The translations under genes and the position numbers were made by a program. From Rhineura floridana (taxonomy: Eukaryota > Chordata > Lepidosauria > Squamata > Rhineuridae), in assembly GCF_030035675.1 (NCBI RefSeq), contig NC_084482.1:222107943-222171942 (forward strand): a stretch of 64,000 nucleotides of DNA, read 5' to 3'. Below are positions 22,476 through 32,741 of this stretch, one piece after another. Positions within the stretch are counted from its first letter, which is position 1, and every line of letters begins with the position of its first letter. The notes beneath the pieces are model-generated. The model worked only from the letters and a program-made list of their open reading frames with translations. It did not search any database and was not told the DNA's origin.

Positions 22476-22990
22476 TCATTCATTCATTCATTGTCGATCA
22501 CTCGTGGCCGAGTAAGATTGTCTTCCAAGATAAGGTCTTTAGTGGTGGGTCCGTAAGTGACTGTGGAGGCCAATTCTGGATCCACACAGCCTCCCACAGT
22601 GAGGACATCGGTTTCCAGATGGAAGATGGTCACGATGAGGATTTGCTTGACGTGCCTTCTGCTTAGCTCGTTTGTCCCTTTCGTCCTGTACTCGTGCTTC
22701 TTCAAAGTCCATAGCACCTTTGATAATGGTTGACCTCCAATTGGGATGCTCATGGGCCAAGGCTCCCCAGTTCTCAATGTTTATGTTACATTTTTTTAGA
22801 TTAGCTTTGAGAACATCTTTAAATCTCTTTTGCTGTCCACCGATATTCCTTTTTCGATCCTTAAGTTGGGAGTAAAGGAGCTGCTTTGGAAGATGGTGAT
22901 CAGGCATTCGAACAACATGGCCTGTCCAGCGAAGTTGATGTTGGAGGATCAGTGTTTCAACACTGGTGGTCTTTGCTTCTTCCAATACAC
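22476..22990 (-). mobile_element. non-LTR LINE 3' fragment with C-terminal zinc finger
   Basis: On the reverse strand the open frame 22985-22539 encodes the C-terminal end of a LINE polyprotein: LQHQLRWTGHVVRMPDHHLP, GGQQKRFKDVLKANLKK, a basic stretch, and a C2H2 finger (CPHCGRLCGS...HSHLRTH). The 3' end is a short (ATGA)n tail. In the third V2R's intron 1 the same spot is an uninterrupted TTC-rich microsatellite (near 56525), so the LINE landed in a simple repeat after duplication. The clade is uncertain: RTE- or Ingi/Vingi-like. Confidence 0.65.
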
Positions 22991-23034
22991 TAACATTAGT
23001 CCACCTATCTTCTCAAGTAATTTGCAGATTTTTC

Positions 23035-23130
23035 CTTTGACTGCAGCTCCCAACAGCCCCAGCCATCTTGGCCAATGGTCAGGGATGATGGAAGTTGTAG
23101 TCCAACAACATGTGGGGACCCAAGGGGAAG
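23035..23130 (+). repeat. hAT-type MITE relic
   Basis: Decayed palindrome 'cagctcccaacagccccagc ... gatggaagttgtagtccaac' of the same family as the intact MITE at 61685-61806. A paralogous relic sits at about 56700-56780, so it predates the gene duplication. Confidence 0.6.
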
Positions 23131-23590
23131 GACCTCTGGATACAAAGCACATGGGAGTTGGACACAGTGGCAGGAAAACAGAATGTCAGGAATGTAGAAT
23201 GCTGGAAAGAGGGGAGTCACTGCAACTGAGATTCAGAGCGTGTTTAGAGCACAAGAATCTATGACAAATGAAGTCACTCCAACTCTCCCCTCATTCTCAT
23301 TCTCACAGCAGAGACAGAGAAATAGATGGTTTGTTCACTTACTGCTTGTCCAATTTAGGATCTAAGTGCTCCATTTTAAAGTACCTCCAGTCACCACCAA
23401 CTCTGAAAAAACTCACATACTGTAAAGCTCAGTAAATGTTCCCCACAATTTTATGAACATTTTGGGAAGGTTTTCAAAACATGTTATGAATAAGACAAAT
23501 GAATAGGGCAGGTTTTTTTGTCCAGTAACACTTAAGTAAAAATTAAACTTTTTTGACTCCTTAATTAGAAAAGTATAACATTGCGCCTGG
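23131..23590. other. intron 1 sequence, partly paralogous to 56780-56850 and 59200-59400
   Basis: Contains blocks shared with intron 1 of the third V2R ('ctctcccctc ... tctcattc', 'gaatgctccattttga'-like wording near 23370). Nothing coding is seen. Confidence 0.4.
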
Positions 23591-23599
23591 TGCCAACTG

Positions 23600-23826
23600 T
23601 TATCTTTCCAGTGCCAGGTCCAGACTTTCCTCTTCTCCCAAGCATTTTAGTATGTGTTTTTAAATTGTTTTAATATTGTTTTGAATTTTAAAATTGTGTT
23701 TTAAATTGTTTTTAAAATATGTTTTAAATTGTGTATTTGTTTTAATGTTTTTGATTGCTGTAAACCGCCCAGAGAGCTTTGGCTATGGGGTGGTATACAA
23801 GTGCAATAAATATCAAATATAAATAA
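23600..23826 (+). repeat. L2 LINE 3' end
   Basis: Ends with the L2 signature 'gctgtaaaccgcccagagag', 'ggggtggtatacaagtgc', 'aataaatatcaaatataaat'. The T-rich 3' UTR before it is typical; coding sequence is lacking. Confidence 0.8.
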
Positions 23827-24059
23827 TTGCAGCATGTACACTTTTTAAAATTTCTGTTCAAAAATTATTTGAAAGATAAAATATGTATGCCATGTTTGCA
23901 AGTAAAAAACCGGCACGTACACTTTTATTCCCACCAAGAACCTGCTGTGATCTTCTGTTATAGTGCAATCCTATGCATGTTTACTCGGAAATTGAAATGG
24001 ACTGCCTTCAAGTCAAAGCCTTTTTGGGTAGGGTAGAATAAAGCTTCCTCACCTGCCAT

Positions 24060-24228
24060 TCTCAAAATGGAAATGGACTACCTTCAAGTCAATTCTGACT
24101 TATGGCAACCCTATGAATAGGGGTATTCAGAGGGGGTTTATCTCTGAGACTGAGAGGCAATGACTGGCCCAAGGTCACCTAGTGAGCTTCATGGCTGTGT
24201 GGGGATTTGAACCCTGGTCTCCAAAAAG
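24060..24228 (-). mobile_element. Sauria SINE, internally deleted
   Basis: The reverse-strand reading contains the tRNA-like B box (ggtttcaaatcc-type, seen on + as 'ggatttgaacc') and ends in the BovB-like tail (on +, 'atggactaccttcaagtc'). A middle part present in the copies at 51.75 kb and 60.75 kb is missing near 24125. These SINEs are made by RNA polymerase III and depend on BovB enzymes for mobility. Confidence 0.8.
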
Positions 24229-24339
24229 TCCTAATCCTGTACAGAGAAAGTACTTTTTATGCTGCTGAAAGTTATATATTTACTGACTTCCTGATGTGAG
24301 ACAAGCAGGAAAAGGAAACTGTGAATTTAGCTATTGCCT

Positions 24340-24612
24340 GAGGTCAACAAATCTTGTCAATCACAACCCTGACTTCACTTATTGGTTAAAATCCTGAAAG
24401 GGCAAGGATTAGAGGAGCCGGTGCTAACAAACATTGCTGGGGGGGAGCAGCTGACATTTTGGTTTATATCTTTTGAACCAGACCACCTAGCAACTTAATT
24501 TATTTAAAAAATGAAAGCTAAGAGTCCGGAGATTAAGGAGATTCACTTGAAGACCCAGAGGCAACCTCAAAAAACTGGAGTCTCCGGGCTAAAACTGGAC
24601 ACCTGGCAACCC
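24340..24612 (+). repeat. old interspersed repeat related to 13.8-14.2 kb
   Basis: Shares 'agagtccggagattaagg', 'accacctag' and the ending 'ctggcaaccct' with the spacer copy. The class is not recognised; the ending is common to several sauropsid repeats. Confidence 0.5.
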
Positions 24613-24689
24613 TATTTTTACTCTTAAAAAGAGGCAGGGTTTGACTAGTGTTGTGTGTCCTGGTTTTCTGAAGTGAAAGGTGGAGACAC

Positions 24690-26545
24690 AAGGTGGACTT
24701 AGACTCCAATATTATAGCAGTTGGATTCAATGAAGCATCCAGACCACGGTCTTGTCTTCATTTATTGGATGAGTTTCAGTTGGTGCAGCTTGAGGATGTT
24801 GACAAGACCCTTGGACTGGTGCGGGCGACCACGTTTGTGCTGGATCCTTGCCCCTCTTGGCTGGTGAAAGCTGGCAGGACCGGAACCGCCGGCTGGGCCA
24901 AGGAGGTAATCAATGCCTCTTTGCGAGAGGGTGTGGTCCCTGACTGCCTAAAAGCGGCGGTAGTGAGACCGCTCCTGAAGAAATCCTCCTTGGACCCAGA
25001 TAACTTGAACAACTATAGACCTGTGGCAAATGTTCCGTTCCTGGGCAAGGTTCTGGAACGGGTGGTGGCCGGCCAGCTCCAGGGACTCTTGGATGACACT
25101 ATCTTGATCCGTTTCAATCCGGTTTTAGGCCTGGGTTTGGTACCGAAACAGCCTTGGTCGCCCTGTATGATGACCTTTGTCGGGAGAGGGACAGGGGGAG
25201 TGTGACCCTGTTGATTCTCCTTGATCTCTCAGCTGCTTTTGATACCATCGACCATGGTATCCTTCTGGGAAGGCTCACGGAGTTGGGAGTTGGGGGTATT
25301 GCTTGGCAGTGGCTCCGCTCCTACTTGGTGGGTCGTCAACAGAAGGTAGTGCTTGGGGAACACTGCTCGACACCCTGGACTCTCCATTGTGGAGTCCCAC
25401 AGGGATCGGTACTGTCCCCCATGCTTTTCAACATCTATATGAAGCCGCTGGGTGCGGTCATCAGGAGTTTTGGAGTGCATTGTCACCAGTACGCTGATGA
25501 CACGCAACTCTATTTCTCCTTTGCATCTTCCTCAGGTGAGGCTGTTAACGTACTAAACTGTTGCCTGGCCGCGATAATGGATTGGATGGGAGCTAACAGA
25601 CTGAAGCTTAATCCAGACAAGACAGAGACGCTGTTAGTGAGTGCCTTCTCTGCCCAGATGGTGGATGTTCACCCTGTTCTGGATGGGGTTACACTCCCCT
25701 TGAAAGAACAGGTTCGTAGCTTGGGAGTTCTTTTCGACCCTTCCCTGTCTCTTGAGGCTCAGGTAGCCTCAGTGGCATGGAATGCTTTCCACCATCTCCG
25801 ATTGGTAGCCCAGCTACGTCCCTATCTGGACAGTGACGACCTCGCCTCAGTCGTTCATGCTCTGGTAACTTCTAGATTGGACTCCTGCAATGCGCTCTAC
25901 ATTGGGCTGCCCTTGAAGATAGCTTGGAAACTACAGTTAGTCCAGAATGCAGCAGCCAGATTGTTGACGCGGACCAGAAGGTCCGCTCATATAACACCTG
26001 TTTTGGCCCGTCTGCACTGGCTTCCTATTTGTTTCCGGGCTAAATTCAAAGTGCTGGTTTTGACCTATAAAGCCTTATACGGCATGGGACCGCAATACCT
26101 GGTGGAGCGCCTCTCCCAATATGAACCTACCCATACACTGCGCTCAACACCTAAGGCCCTCCTCCGAGTACCATCCCATCAAGAAGCTCGGAGGATGGTG
26201 ACTAGAAATAGGGCCTTTTTGGTTGTGGCTCCCGAACTGTGGAATGGTCTGTCCGATGAGGTGCACCTGGCGCCGACGCTGCTATCTTTTTGGTGCCAGG
26301 TGAAAACCTTTTTATACTCCCAGGCATTTTAAAGTGTATTTTTACAGTATTTTATTACTATGTTGTATTTTGGATGTTGTTTGGTTCTCGTATTGTTTGT
26401 GTGTTTTTGTTTCTTGAGTTATTGTATTTATTGTATTTATATATTGTGCTTGCTTTTACTTTTTATGTACACCGCCCAGAGAGCCTTCGGGCTTAGGGCG
26501 GTATATAAATTAATTAATTAATTAAATAAATAAATAAATAAAATC
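24690..26545 (+). mobile_element. L2 LINE with most of the reverse transcriptase
   Basis: L2-clade non-LTR retrotransposon, 5'-truncated. The first frame (to about 25205) has NYRPVANVPFLGKVLERVVA. After a frameshift near 25150 the main frame (25154-26332) has LLDLSAAFDTIDHGILLGRL, GVPQGSVLSPMLFNIYM, the catalytic YADDTQLYFS, and the L2 C-terminal domain (LQLVQNAAARLLTRTRRSAH, LHWLPI, GLSDEVHLAPTL). The 3' end is 'caccgcccagagagccttcg', 'ggcggtatataaatt' and an AATT/AAAT repeat tail. One frameshift and truncation make it inactive, but the long open frame shows it is fairly young. It sits in intron 1 of receptor A. Confidence 0.92.
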
Positions 26546-26818
26546 AAACCGGCAGAACAGTGACCATGTTTCCACTCTTTCAAAAGGGTAATGGCTGTTG
26601 ATTCATGAACAAGGCTATTCTGCCCCTCCCAACCCCCCCCACATGTCGTTAAGTGAGGATTGGCTGGAGCTTGTGGATTTGGCTTTGGATCAGTATTAGC
26701 ATAAGTTCTAGAAATTAAATCCAGAACTTTACATTGTCTGTAAAAGCATGTCAAAAACCAACAGTTGAATCTCATTCAATGAATGCAGGATGATGATGCA
26801 ATAAGCACATTTTTGCAG

Positions 26819-27110
26819 GAAATCAGCCGTAAGATTCTGGCAGCTTGTCTCCTACTTGTTTGCCATTCAGGAGATCAACAAAAATCCCAGGCTCTTACCG
26901 AACATCACACTGGGTTACAGCATCCATGAGAACTTTTTTGATGGAAGGGTGACGTATGATGCTTTGCTAGACCTGCTGTCTCCTGGGGAGGTGAATGTTC
27001 CAAACTACAACTGTGGAAGACAGAATCATTTACTGGCTGTTCTTGAAGGGGCTGACTCTCAAAACTCAATCCAGATTTCAAGCTTGTTGGGCATCTATAA
27101 AACTTCACAG
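26819..27110 (+). CDS. V2R receptor A, exon 2 (ligand-binding lobe 1)
   Basis: Residues 70-167 of receptor A. The acceptor is 'tttttgcag|g' and the donor 'cacag|gtagga'; 292 nt, open throughout. It encodes [36 protein letters not shown] and [17 protein letters not shown], the first lobe of the family C Venus-flytrap domain, with its conserved AI-x-EINKNP-x-LLPN motif and an N-glycosylation site (NIT). The exon in the next V2R (59800-60091) has exactly the same length and phase. Confidence 0.94.
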
Positions 27111-27490
27111 GTAGGAATGGAGAGGGCTGGGGCATTTGGTGTCTGAGCCTAGTTCCACTTTGTAATCTCTCAGGAGAATTCAGAGAGTGAGTGGGATGGA
27201 TGTTGACTGAACCTGGAGACAGATATTAATGTTTGAAAGAATATTGAAAATGATTTCATAGAGGTTTCGCTGCTCCTGCTGAACAGAGAGACAATTTTAT
27301 TGTCTCATACAGTCATCTCTACTCAAATGGGATTTTCAAAATTTCAAAACAGGACAACAGACGCCTTGACACAGATGTTTATTGAGAACTTTGGGCTCTT
27401 CCTGGAGGCAGGTTTTGTGCAGCATACTCTCAGTGCCATCCTCATCAAAATGAAGAAGACCTGAGGTATCAAGAAGTTGAATAAAATAAC
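27111..27490 (+). other. intron 2 sequence paralogous to 60092-60610
   Basis: Matches intron 2 of the third V2R in blocks ('ggcaggttttgtg', 'catcctcatcaaaat'). No separate feature is seen before the solo LTR. Confidence 0.5.
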
Positions 27491-27494
27491 CAGT

Positions 27495-27933
27495 TGTTGT
27501 CTCCCAAATGGGTTAGTTGCCCGGTACGCAGTACAGCCAAATGACCATACCCAGGTTGAAGGGTCCAACAAGCTTTATTTCATTCTGGCCAGAAGAGGTG
27601 CAAGGCGATAATTCACAAAACAAGCACATCCCTTATGGGGGGGGGGTGCTACACTTTTATACAATGCAAGCAAAAATTCATGGCACATTCTAATTGGCCC
27701 CCTAATGGCATCCTGCCACCTTTCCATTGGTCCATCTTCTAACTTATGCATGCCCATCATTTCTTATGTACCCGGCACATTAATTTCTCCACCCATATCT
27801 GCATTCCAAGCTAGCCTTCACACAACAGCTTCCCAGCATGTATTTTACTGATAAGCTTCAGCAAGGCATGTGACTCCTCTAGGCCTCCTAAACTTAGTTT
27901 CTTTTTCTTAAAAACGCTGGCTCTGAGTCATCA
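27495..27933 (-). mobile_element. solo LTR, ERV1-like, reverse orientation
   Basis: A 439-bp element beginning TG and ending CA, flanked by a 4-bp repeat, CAGT (27491-27494 and 27934-27937). Read in reverse it has a TATA-like 'tataaaag' and an AATAAA polyadenylation signal in the proper order for U3-R-U5. The 4-bp duplication fits ERV1-type integration. It is absent from the paralogous intron 2 of the third V2R, so it is younger than that duplication. No internal retroviral region remains. Confidence 0.75.
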
Positions 27934-27937
27934 CAGT

Positions 27938-28410
27938 TCCAAACAATTATTGGAGGGAACAATTCAGAACACGGAGACCTTTCAGAAGAACTTGATACCA
28001 TTTTTGTGTTGGCATCAAAAGTACTGATGAAATTATTATTATTATGGATATATTAAATGTAATATGATTTGTTTTGGTATTCTAAACACAATCAAGTAAA
28101 AACACACAGCCTCAAACCAACAAATAATAGATATTGACAGCAGGGTTATTTTCAGTTCTTTTCACACAAGGGGTAAACATCATCATCACGTTGTACACTG
28201 TGATCTCAAGGTTTTGTTCCTAGCCAGTCATCTCACCACCAATGCATGCCCCAAGAGTGTATAATGGGGCGGGGCGAGCAGGGACTGACCAGGAAAGAGA
28301 CTTTGGGGTCATAGTGCATAATGTCTTTAGCTTTAATGTCTGTAAACCTCTTTTTTATTTAATGAATAAATAAGGGAGAGATGAATAGTGAGGGCCAATA
28401 ACCAGCAGGG
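27938..28410. other. intron 2 sequence
   Basis: Paralogous to about 60615-61230 ('gagggaacaattcagaa', 'ataaccagcagggcc' against 'ataaccagcaaggcc'), but without the Sauria SINE present there. No gene. Confidence 0.5.
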
Positions 28411-28415
28411 CCTAC

Positions 28416-29128
28416 TGTGATGCGTCCTTCCCTGGCTCTCCCTGTCTGGTTCCTACCTGCTCGTGGTTACTGCCTGTCTCTAGGCACCACCAGGGACTCC
28501 ACCAGTCCGGACCGCTCTCTCTTATGATTTCTCTCCCCGCTCTAGCACAGATCTCAACAGATCCCCCTGCTAGGCAACCACCAGTAACGTCCCAATACTA
28601 GTATTCCCAGAGACTCTGAATACTGGTATTGTTATTCTCTTCACCGCTGCCACCATTTGTTACAGTTCCCCTTCAGCCTTGGTCATTACCTTACCCTCCC
28701 TTCTGGTCTGTGAAACCCCAGCCAAGGATCAGACCTTTGGTAAACCAAATTAAGTATTTATTACAGATAACAAAGCTAACAAGATTAACAAGATTTCTTC
28801 TTAAGGCACATAAGCATATGGTTTTACTCAATACTAATCCGAACTCCACCTCCCTCCTTCTTCACTCTCTCCTGGCAAACAACTCTCTCAAACCCCACCA
28901 AGCAATCCACTCTTTCTCTTCTCCTCCCCAGATTCCACCATTCACCACCTCACATTCCCCCAGATTTACCTGTCATCCTTTCATTTATACTGTCAGCCAT
29001 TTTAAACATTCAGCCAATCATCAAGCATTCTATTGCCCATTCACTCCCCCTCCTCTTTCACTACTTACCATGTATACTCTAAACAACCAGCACTTACCAT
29101 ATATACACTAATATATAGGAACATCACA
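28416..29128 (-). mobile_element. solo LTR, unclassified family
   Basis: A 713-bp element with TG...CA ends (tgtgatgcg ... acatcaca), flanked by a perfect 5-bp repeat CCTAC (28411-28415 and 29129-29133). In reverse it shows an A/T-rich TATA-like region and an AATAAA. A different LTR-like element occupies almost the same position in the paralogous intron (61237-62166). No internal region is left. Confidence 0.7.
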
Positions 29129-29133
29129 CCTAC

Positions 29134-29652
29134 ATTTCAGGCAACAGAACAGGAAAGCAGGAATGGCCACATGGGTTGCCCTCCTGTGCCCTTCCGTCCC
29201 TTTGTCTCAAAGTGGGATTTGAAGCACTTTTTGCTCTCTCTCTATGGTCATATCCATACCATATATGTAAACGCATATTTGTTGCACATTTCAAGCACAT
29301 GGCTTCCCTGAAAAGAATAATGAGAACTGTAGTTTTCCTCTAACAGTTGCCAGTATCCCTAGCAAACTATAGTTTCCTGGATTCTTTGGAGGGCAGAGCC
29401 ATGCACTTTAAATGGTGTGTGTGTGTGTGTACAAGGGAAATAGAAGAGAGCCTGAGTTTTACAGATGGTTGTGACACAACATAACGGACAGTTTTATTTT
29501 CTTTTGACCATTTATAATCTGCTTAATATTTTAAAAATATGTAAGTGGTGTTCAACATACCACTTGTACGCAAAACCATTTGTTTTTACAAGGAAAATAT
29601 TTGGGTTTTCATCTCAAACAAAACAAGTCATCATTCTCCCTTTTCTTGCCAG
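29134..29652 (+). other. end of intron 2, with MITE relic and GT repeat
   Basis: Paralogous to 62173-62300 and 62974-63668. It contains a palindromic MITE relic ('gagaactgtagttttcc ... actatagtttcctgg', 29305-29400), a GT microsatellite at 29414-29431, and the acceptor 'ttttcttgccag' before exon 3. Confidence 0.6.
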
Positions 29653-30456
29653 GTCAGTTATGCTTTTGTTTCTCATGATCTGAGCGATAAGACCCAGTTC
29701 CCTTTTTTCTACCGGATGGTCCCCACAGAAGAAGCCCAGTACCCAGGGATTGTCAAGCTGCTCCTGCACTTCGGATGGACGTTCGTTGGTCTCATTGCTT
29801 TTGACACCGACAACGGAGAGCGGTTCATGAAGACCTTGACGCCTCTGCTCCTCAGGAGTGGCATTTGTGTTGCCATCTCAGAAAGCTTCCCACGACTAAA
29901 CACAAATGTAGTAAAGATCAATGATGATCCATTCCAAAAATGGGGACAAGTCCGTGTATTTGTTTACTATGGAGAGACTAATATTGTCTCACTGGGAATA
30001 TTTATTCTAGAAGCAATATTTGAGCGGATCATAAAATCCACTGTAGGGAAAGTCCTGATCATAGCAGCTATGTGGGACATCTCCTTGGATTTAGACTATG
30101 ATGCCTTATCTTTCCAACACATCCATGGCCTTTTTTCCTTCTTCATTGAGACACACAAAGGGACAAAGTATAATGATTTTATGCCCTTCTCTGTTATTGA
30201 GCAATTTGGGGAGAAAGGTTTTAATTGTTCCTATTCAAAGCATGCATTGTCGGTGAAAGGCTGGACAAGATGCAGAGAGAGAGAGAATCTGGAGATGTTG
30301 TCCCAAGATGATGTGGAAAGGATCCTCTCTCTAGACAGCTACAGGATTTACAGCACCGTCCAAGCAGTGGCACATGCCTTAGATGTCGCTTATTCATCTA
30401 GATCTAAGTGGAGGGTGAGGGACAGACTGGAGGTTCAAAGGCTACAGCCATGGGAG
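29653..30456 (+). CDS. V2R receptor A, exon 3 (ligand-binding lobes)
   Basis: Residues 168-435 of receptor A, 804 nt, phase 0 at both ends, no stop. It is the large central exon of V2R genes, encoding most of the Venus-flytrap domain: VSYAFVSHDLSDKTQFPFFY, MVPTEEAQYPGIVKLLLHFG, LIAFDTDNGERFMKTLTPLL, FSFFIETHKGTKYNDFMPFS, the GWTRCRERENLE cysteine region, and YSTVQAVAHALDVAYSS. A glycosylation site, NCS, is visible. The donor is 'tgggag|gtattt'. Its opening is nearly identical to the third gene's exon 3: five differences in the first 105 bases. Confidence 0.94.
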
Positions 30457-31187
30457 GTATTTCCTTTCCTATCACAGACATCTGTGCTGAACATGACAAT
30501 TGATCGTACAATTCTAGAAACATTGACTTCAAATTATAATCTGAGAAAATGTAAAATATAGAGAGGTGAATTTTTACTAATCCATTTGTGAGACTGGTTC
30601 CTGTTCCCTCTTTATGCCTTCTTACATTGTGACTTTGAGGACACGGCCCCTATCACTAGACTCACCCCGCCCTCCGTCTGCAGTGGCCCATTTGGAGTAA
30701 GCCCTTTGGGCAATGGAGATGGTTTTGCGAAGGGGCACTCTAAGTCTCTGCTTGTCCTGATCAAGGTCTGACTTTGGCACCTGACTAGCTGCACTGTGGA
30801 ATCTTTCTCCCTCCTCCAGGCTTCATTTACCTTACTTTTAAGTAGACAGTTAAGATTGCACTGGACTATGACCAGCAAGTGACAATTTGCTGCTCTTTAA
30901 AAATGCCACAAGATTTACTATGTGAAGTGGCTGCCCTGGTTTTCTACCTGAGATAAAGGCCAAGCCCGGCTCCGAGAGTGTTCATATATCTTCAAAACCC
31001 ACTAAACCAGACAGATGACATTCAGGAATGAAACAAGGCCCCTCGCAAACATTTTAAAAGACACACAGCTACTTGAGTCTGCAACCAGACCAAAGTCAGA
31101 GAAGATAGAAGCATAAATAGGGGGCAGAATGGACAGACAGTGTGGTTTCCCATATTATAAATGCTGTTCTTTTCTCACCCATTCTAG
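30457..31187. other. intron 3
   Basis: No repeat or gene recognised. It ends in a pyrimidine-rich acceptor, 'cacccattctag'. Confidence 0.5.
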
Positions 31188-31415
31188 CTCCATCCTTTCC
31201 TGGGAAGCTCCCAGTTTTACAATTCTTCCATGGATGGAGTGTATTTGGATGAGAATGGGGAACTGGCAGCCAATTTGGATGTTGTGAACTGGGTGGTGTT
31301 TCCCAATAAGTCCACCCTCAAGGTGAAGTTTGGGAGTTTATGTAGACAGGGACCCGCAGGCCTAGAGTTCACCATCCACCAGGAGGCCATTGTGTGGCCC
31401 AAAGGGCTCAACCAG
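31188..31415 (+). CDS. V2R receptor A, exon 4
   Basis: Residues 436-511, 228 nt, in phase. It encodes LHPFLGSSQFYNSSMDGVYL, DENGELAANLDVVNWVVFPN and EAIVWPKGLNQ, the end of the ligand-binding domain. The donor is 'accag|gtagga'. Its length and the FDENGE-like block are characteristic of family C receptor exon 4. Confidence 0.93.
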
Positions 31416-31467
31416 GTAGGAGAGAAACCATGTCTTTCATTTTGTTTTGTTTCCCATCCCTTAAGTA

Positions 31468-31818
31468 CAGGAATACCCCGCTATATGGACCTTCACTTTA
31501 CGGACACTCGCGAGTATGGACATATTTACAGCAGCACCATGCCCCTGTTTACGTACGCTCACTTTGCAAGAACGGACACTTAACGGCATGACTCCACTGC
31601 CCGATCAGTTTCCAACTACAAACTTTTTCTTAAAATAAGGCCTACTGTGTTTATTTTAGTTATAAATGCTTTATTTACATCAGTTATGCCCGTATATGAC
31701 AACTGCAGTGCAGTATATGCATCGATAAATGAAAAAAGGTAGTGCTTCACTTTAAGTACATTTTCGGTTTACGTACTCGCTCTGGACCCATTGCGTATGT
31801 TAATGAGGGGTATTCCTG
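31468..31818. mobile_element. Tigger/pogo-like MITE
   Basis: A 351-bp element with inverted ends ('caggaataccccgc' at the left; 'gaggggtattcctg' at the right) flanked by TA dinucleotides, as expected for the Tc1/mariner-pogo superfamily. It has no transposase. It lies in intron 4 of receptor A. Confidence 0.75.
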
Positions 31819-31974
31819 TATAGCATGCTCTGTGTGGGGCAACCTTCAAATGCCTGTCTAATCCAATGTTCAGTAGCCCTTCCAGATCTCAGACAGCTCT
31901 GCTGTGCATCAAAGCCACTGCATACCATGGATTCATTGGAATCAATGGTGCGTTATGGGGAAGACATACACGTT

Positions 31975-32545
31975 TAAGAAAAGGCAACCAAAATTATGAA
32001 GGGGATGGAGCGACTCCCCTATGAGGAAAGGTTGCAGCATTTGAGGGTTTTAGTTTAGAGAAAAGGTGAGTAAGTGGTGACATGATATGAGAGTATAAAA
32101 TTATGCATGACTTTGAGAAAGCGGATAGAGAAAAGATTTTCTCCCTCTGACATAACATTAGACCTTGTGGACTCCCAATGAAGTTGAATGTTGCAAGATT
32201 CAGGGCAGACAAAAGAAAATCTTTCTTCATGTAGTTAAAACTATGGAATTCACTCCCACCAGAGGCAGTGATGGGCACCAACTTGAATGGCTTTAACAGA
32301 GGATTAGACAAATTCATGGAGGATAAGGCTATCCGTGGATACTAGCCATAACGGCTATGCTCTGCATCCACTGTTGGAGGCAATATGCTTCCAAATGCCA
32401 GTTTCTGGAAGCTGCAGGAGGGGAGAGCGTTCTTGGGACTCAGGTCCAGTTTACAGGTATCTGGTTGGCCACAGTGAGAACAGGAAGCTGGACTGGATGT
32501 GCCATTGGCCTGATCCAGCAGGCTCTTCTCATGTTCTTAAATCTG
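31975..32545 (+). repeat. old CR1 LINE 3' fragment
   Basis: Diverged copy of the same 3' region as 34.48-35.06 kb: 'gatggagcgactcccctatg', 'agaaaagattttctccct', 'gctggactggatgtgcc', ending 'caggctcttctcatgttctt'. It is much older than the three near-identical CR1 copies. Confidence 0.85.
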
Positions 32546-32614
32546 TAACTGGAAGTCCCCATAGATAAATGAGTTAAAATATATTTCACTTAACTCTCCT
32601 TTGCTTATGCTTAG

Positions 32615-32741
32615 ACCCTGCCTCCTTCCAGGTGTGTGGAAAGCTGCCATCCCAGTTTCGTCAAGGCGGTTCAGGAAGGAAAGCCAGTGTGCTGCTATGA
32701 TTGCATTCCCTGCACAGAAGGGACCATCTCCACTCAGGAAG
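32615..32741 (+). CDS. V2R receptor A, exon 5 (cysteine-rich linker)
   Basis: Residues 512-553 plus the first base of codon 554; 127 nt. It encodes [20 protein letters not shown] and [20 protein letters not shown], six cysteines of the nine-cysteine domain that couples the ligand domain to the 7TM bundle. The other three are in exon 6 (HCTKC, QC). The acceptor is 'tatgcttag' and the donor 'gaag|gtgagt'. It must be joined across a 10.9-kb intron to the exon at 43669, where G plus AC restores Asp. Confidence 0.92.

Noticed and set aside
24690-26545. A host gene with RT domain in intron 1
   Set aside because: Truncation, one frameshift and the L2 tail identify a LINE insertion.
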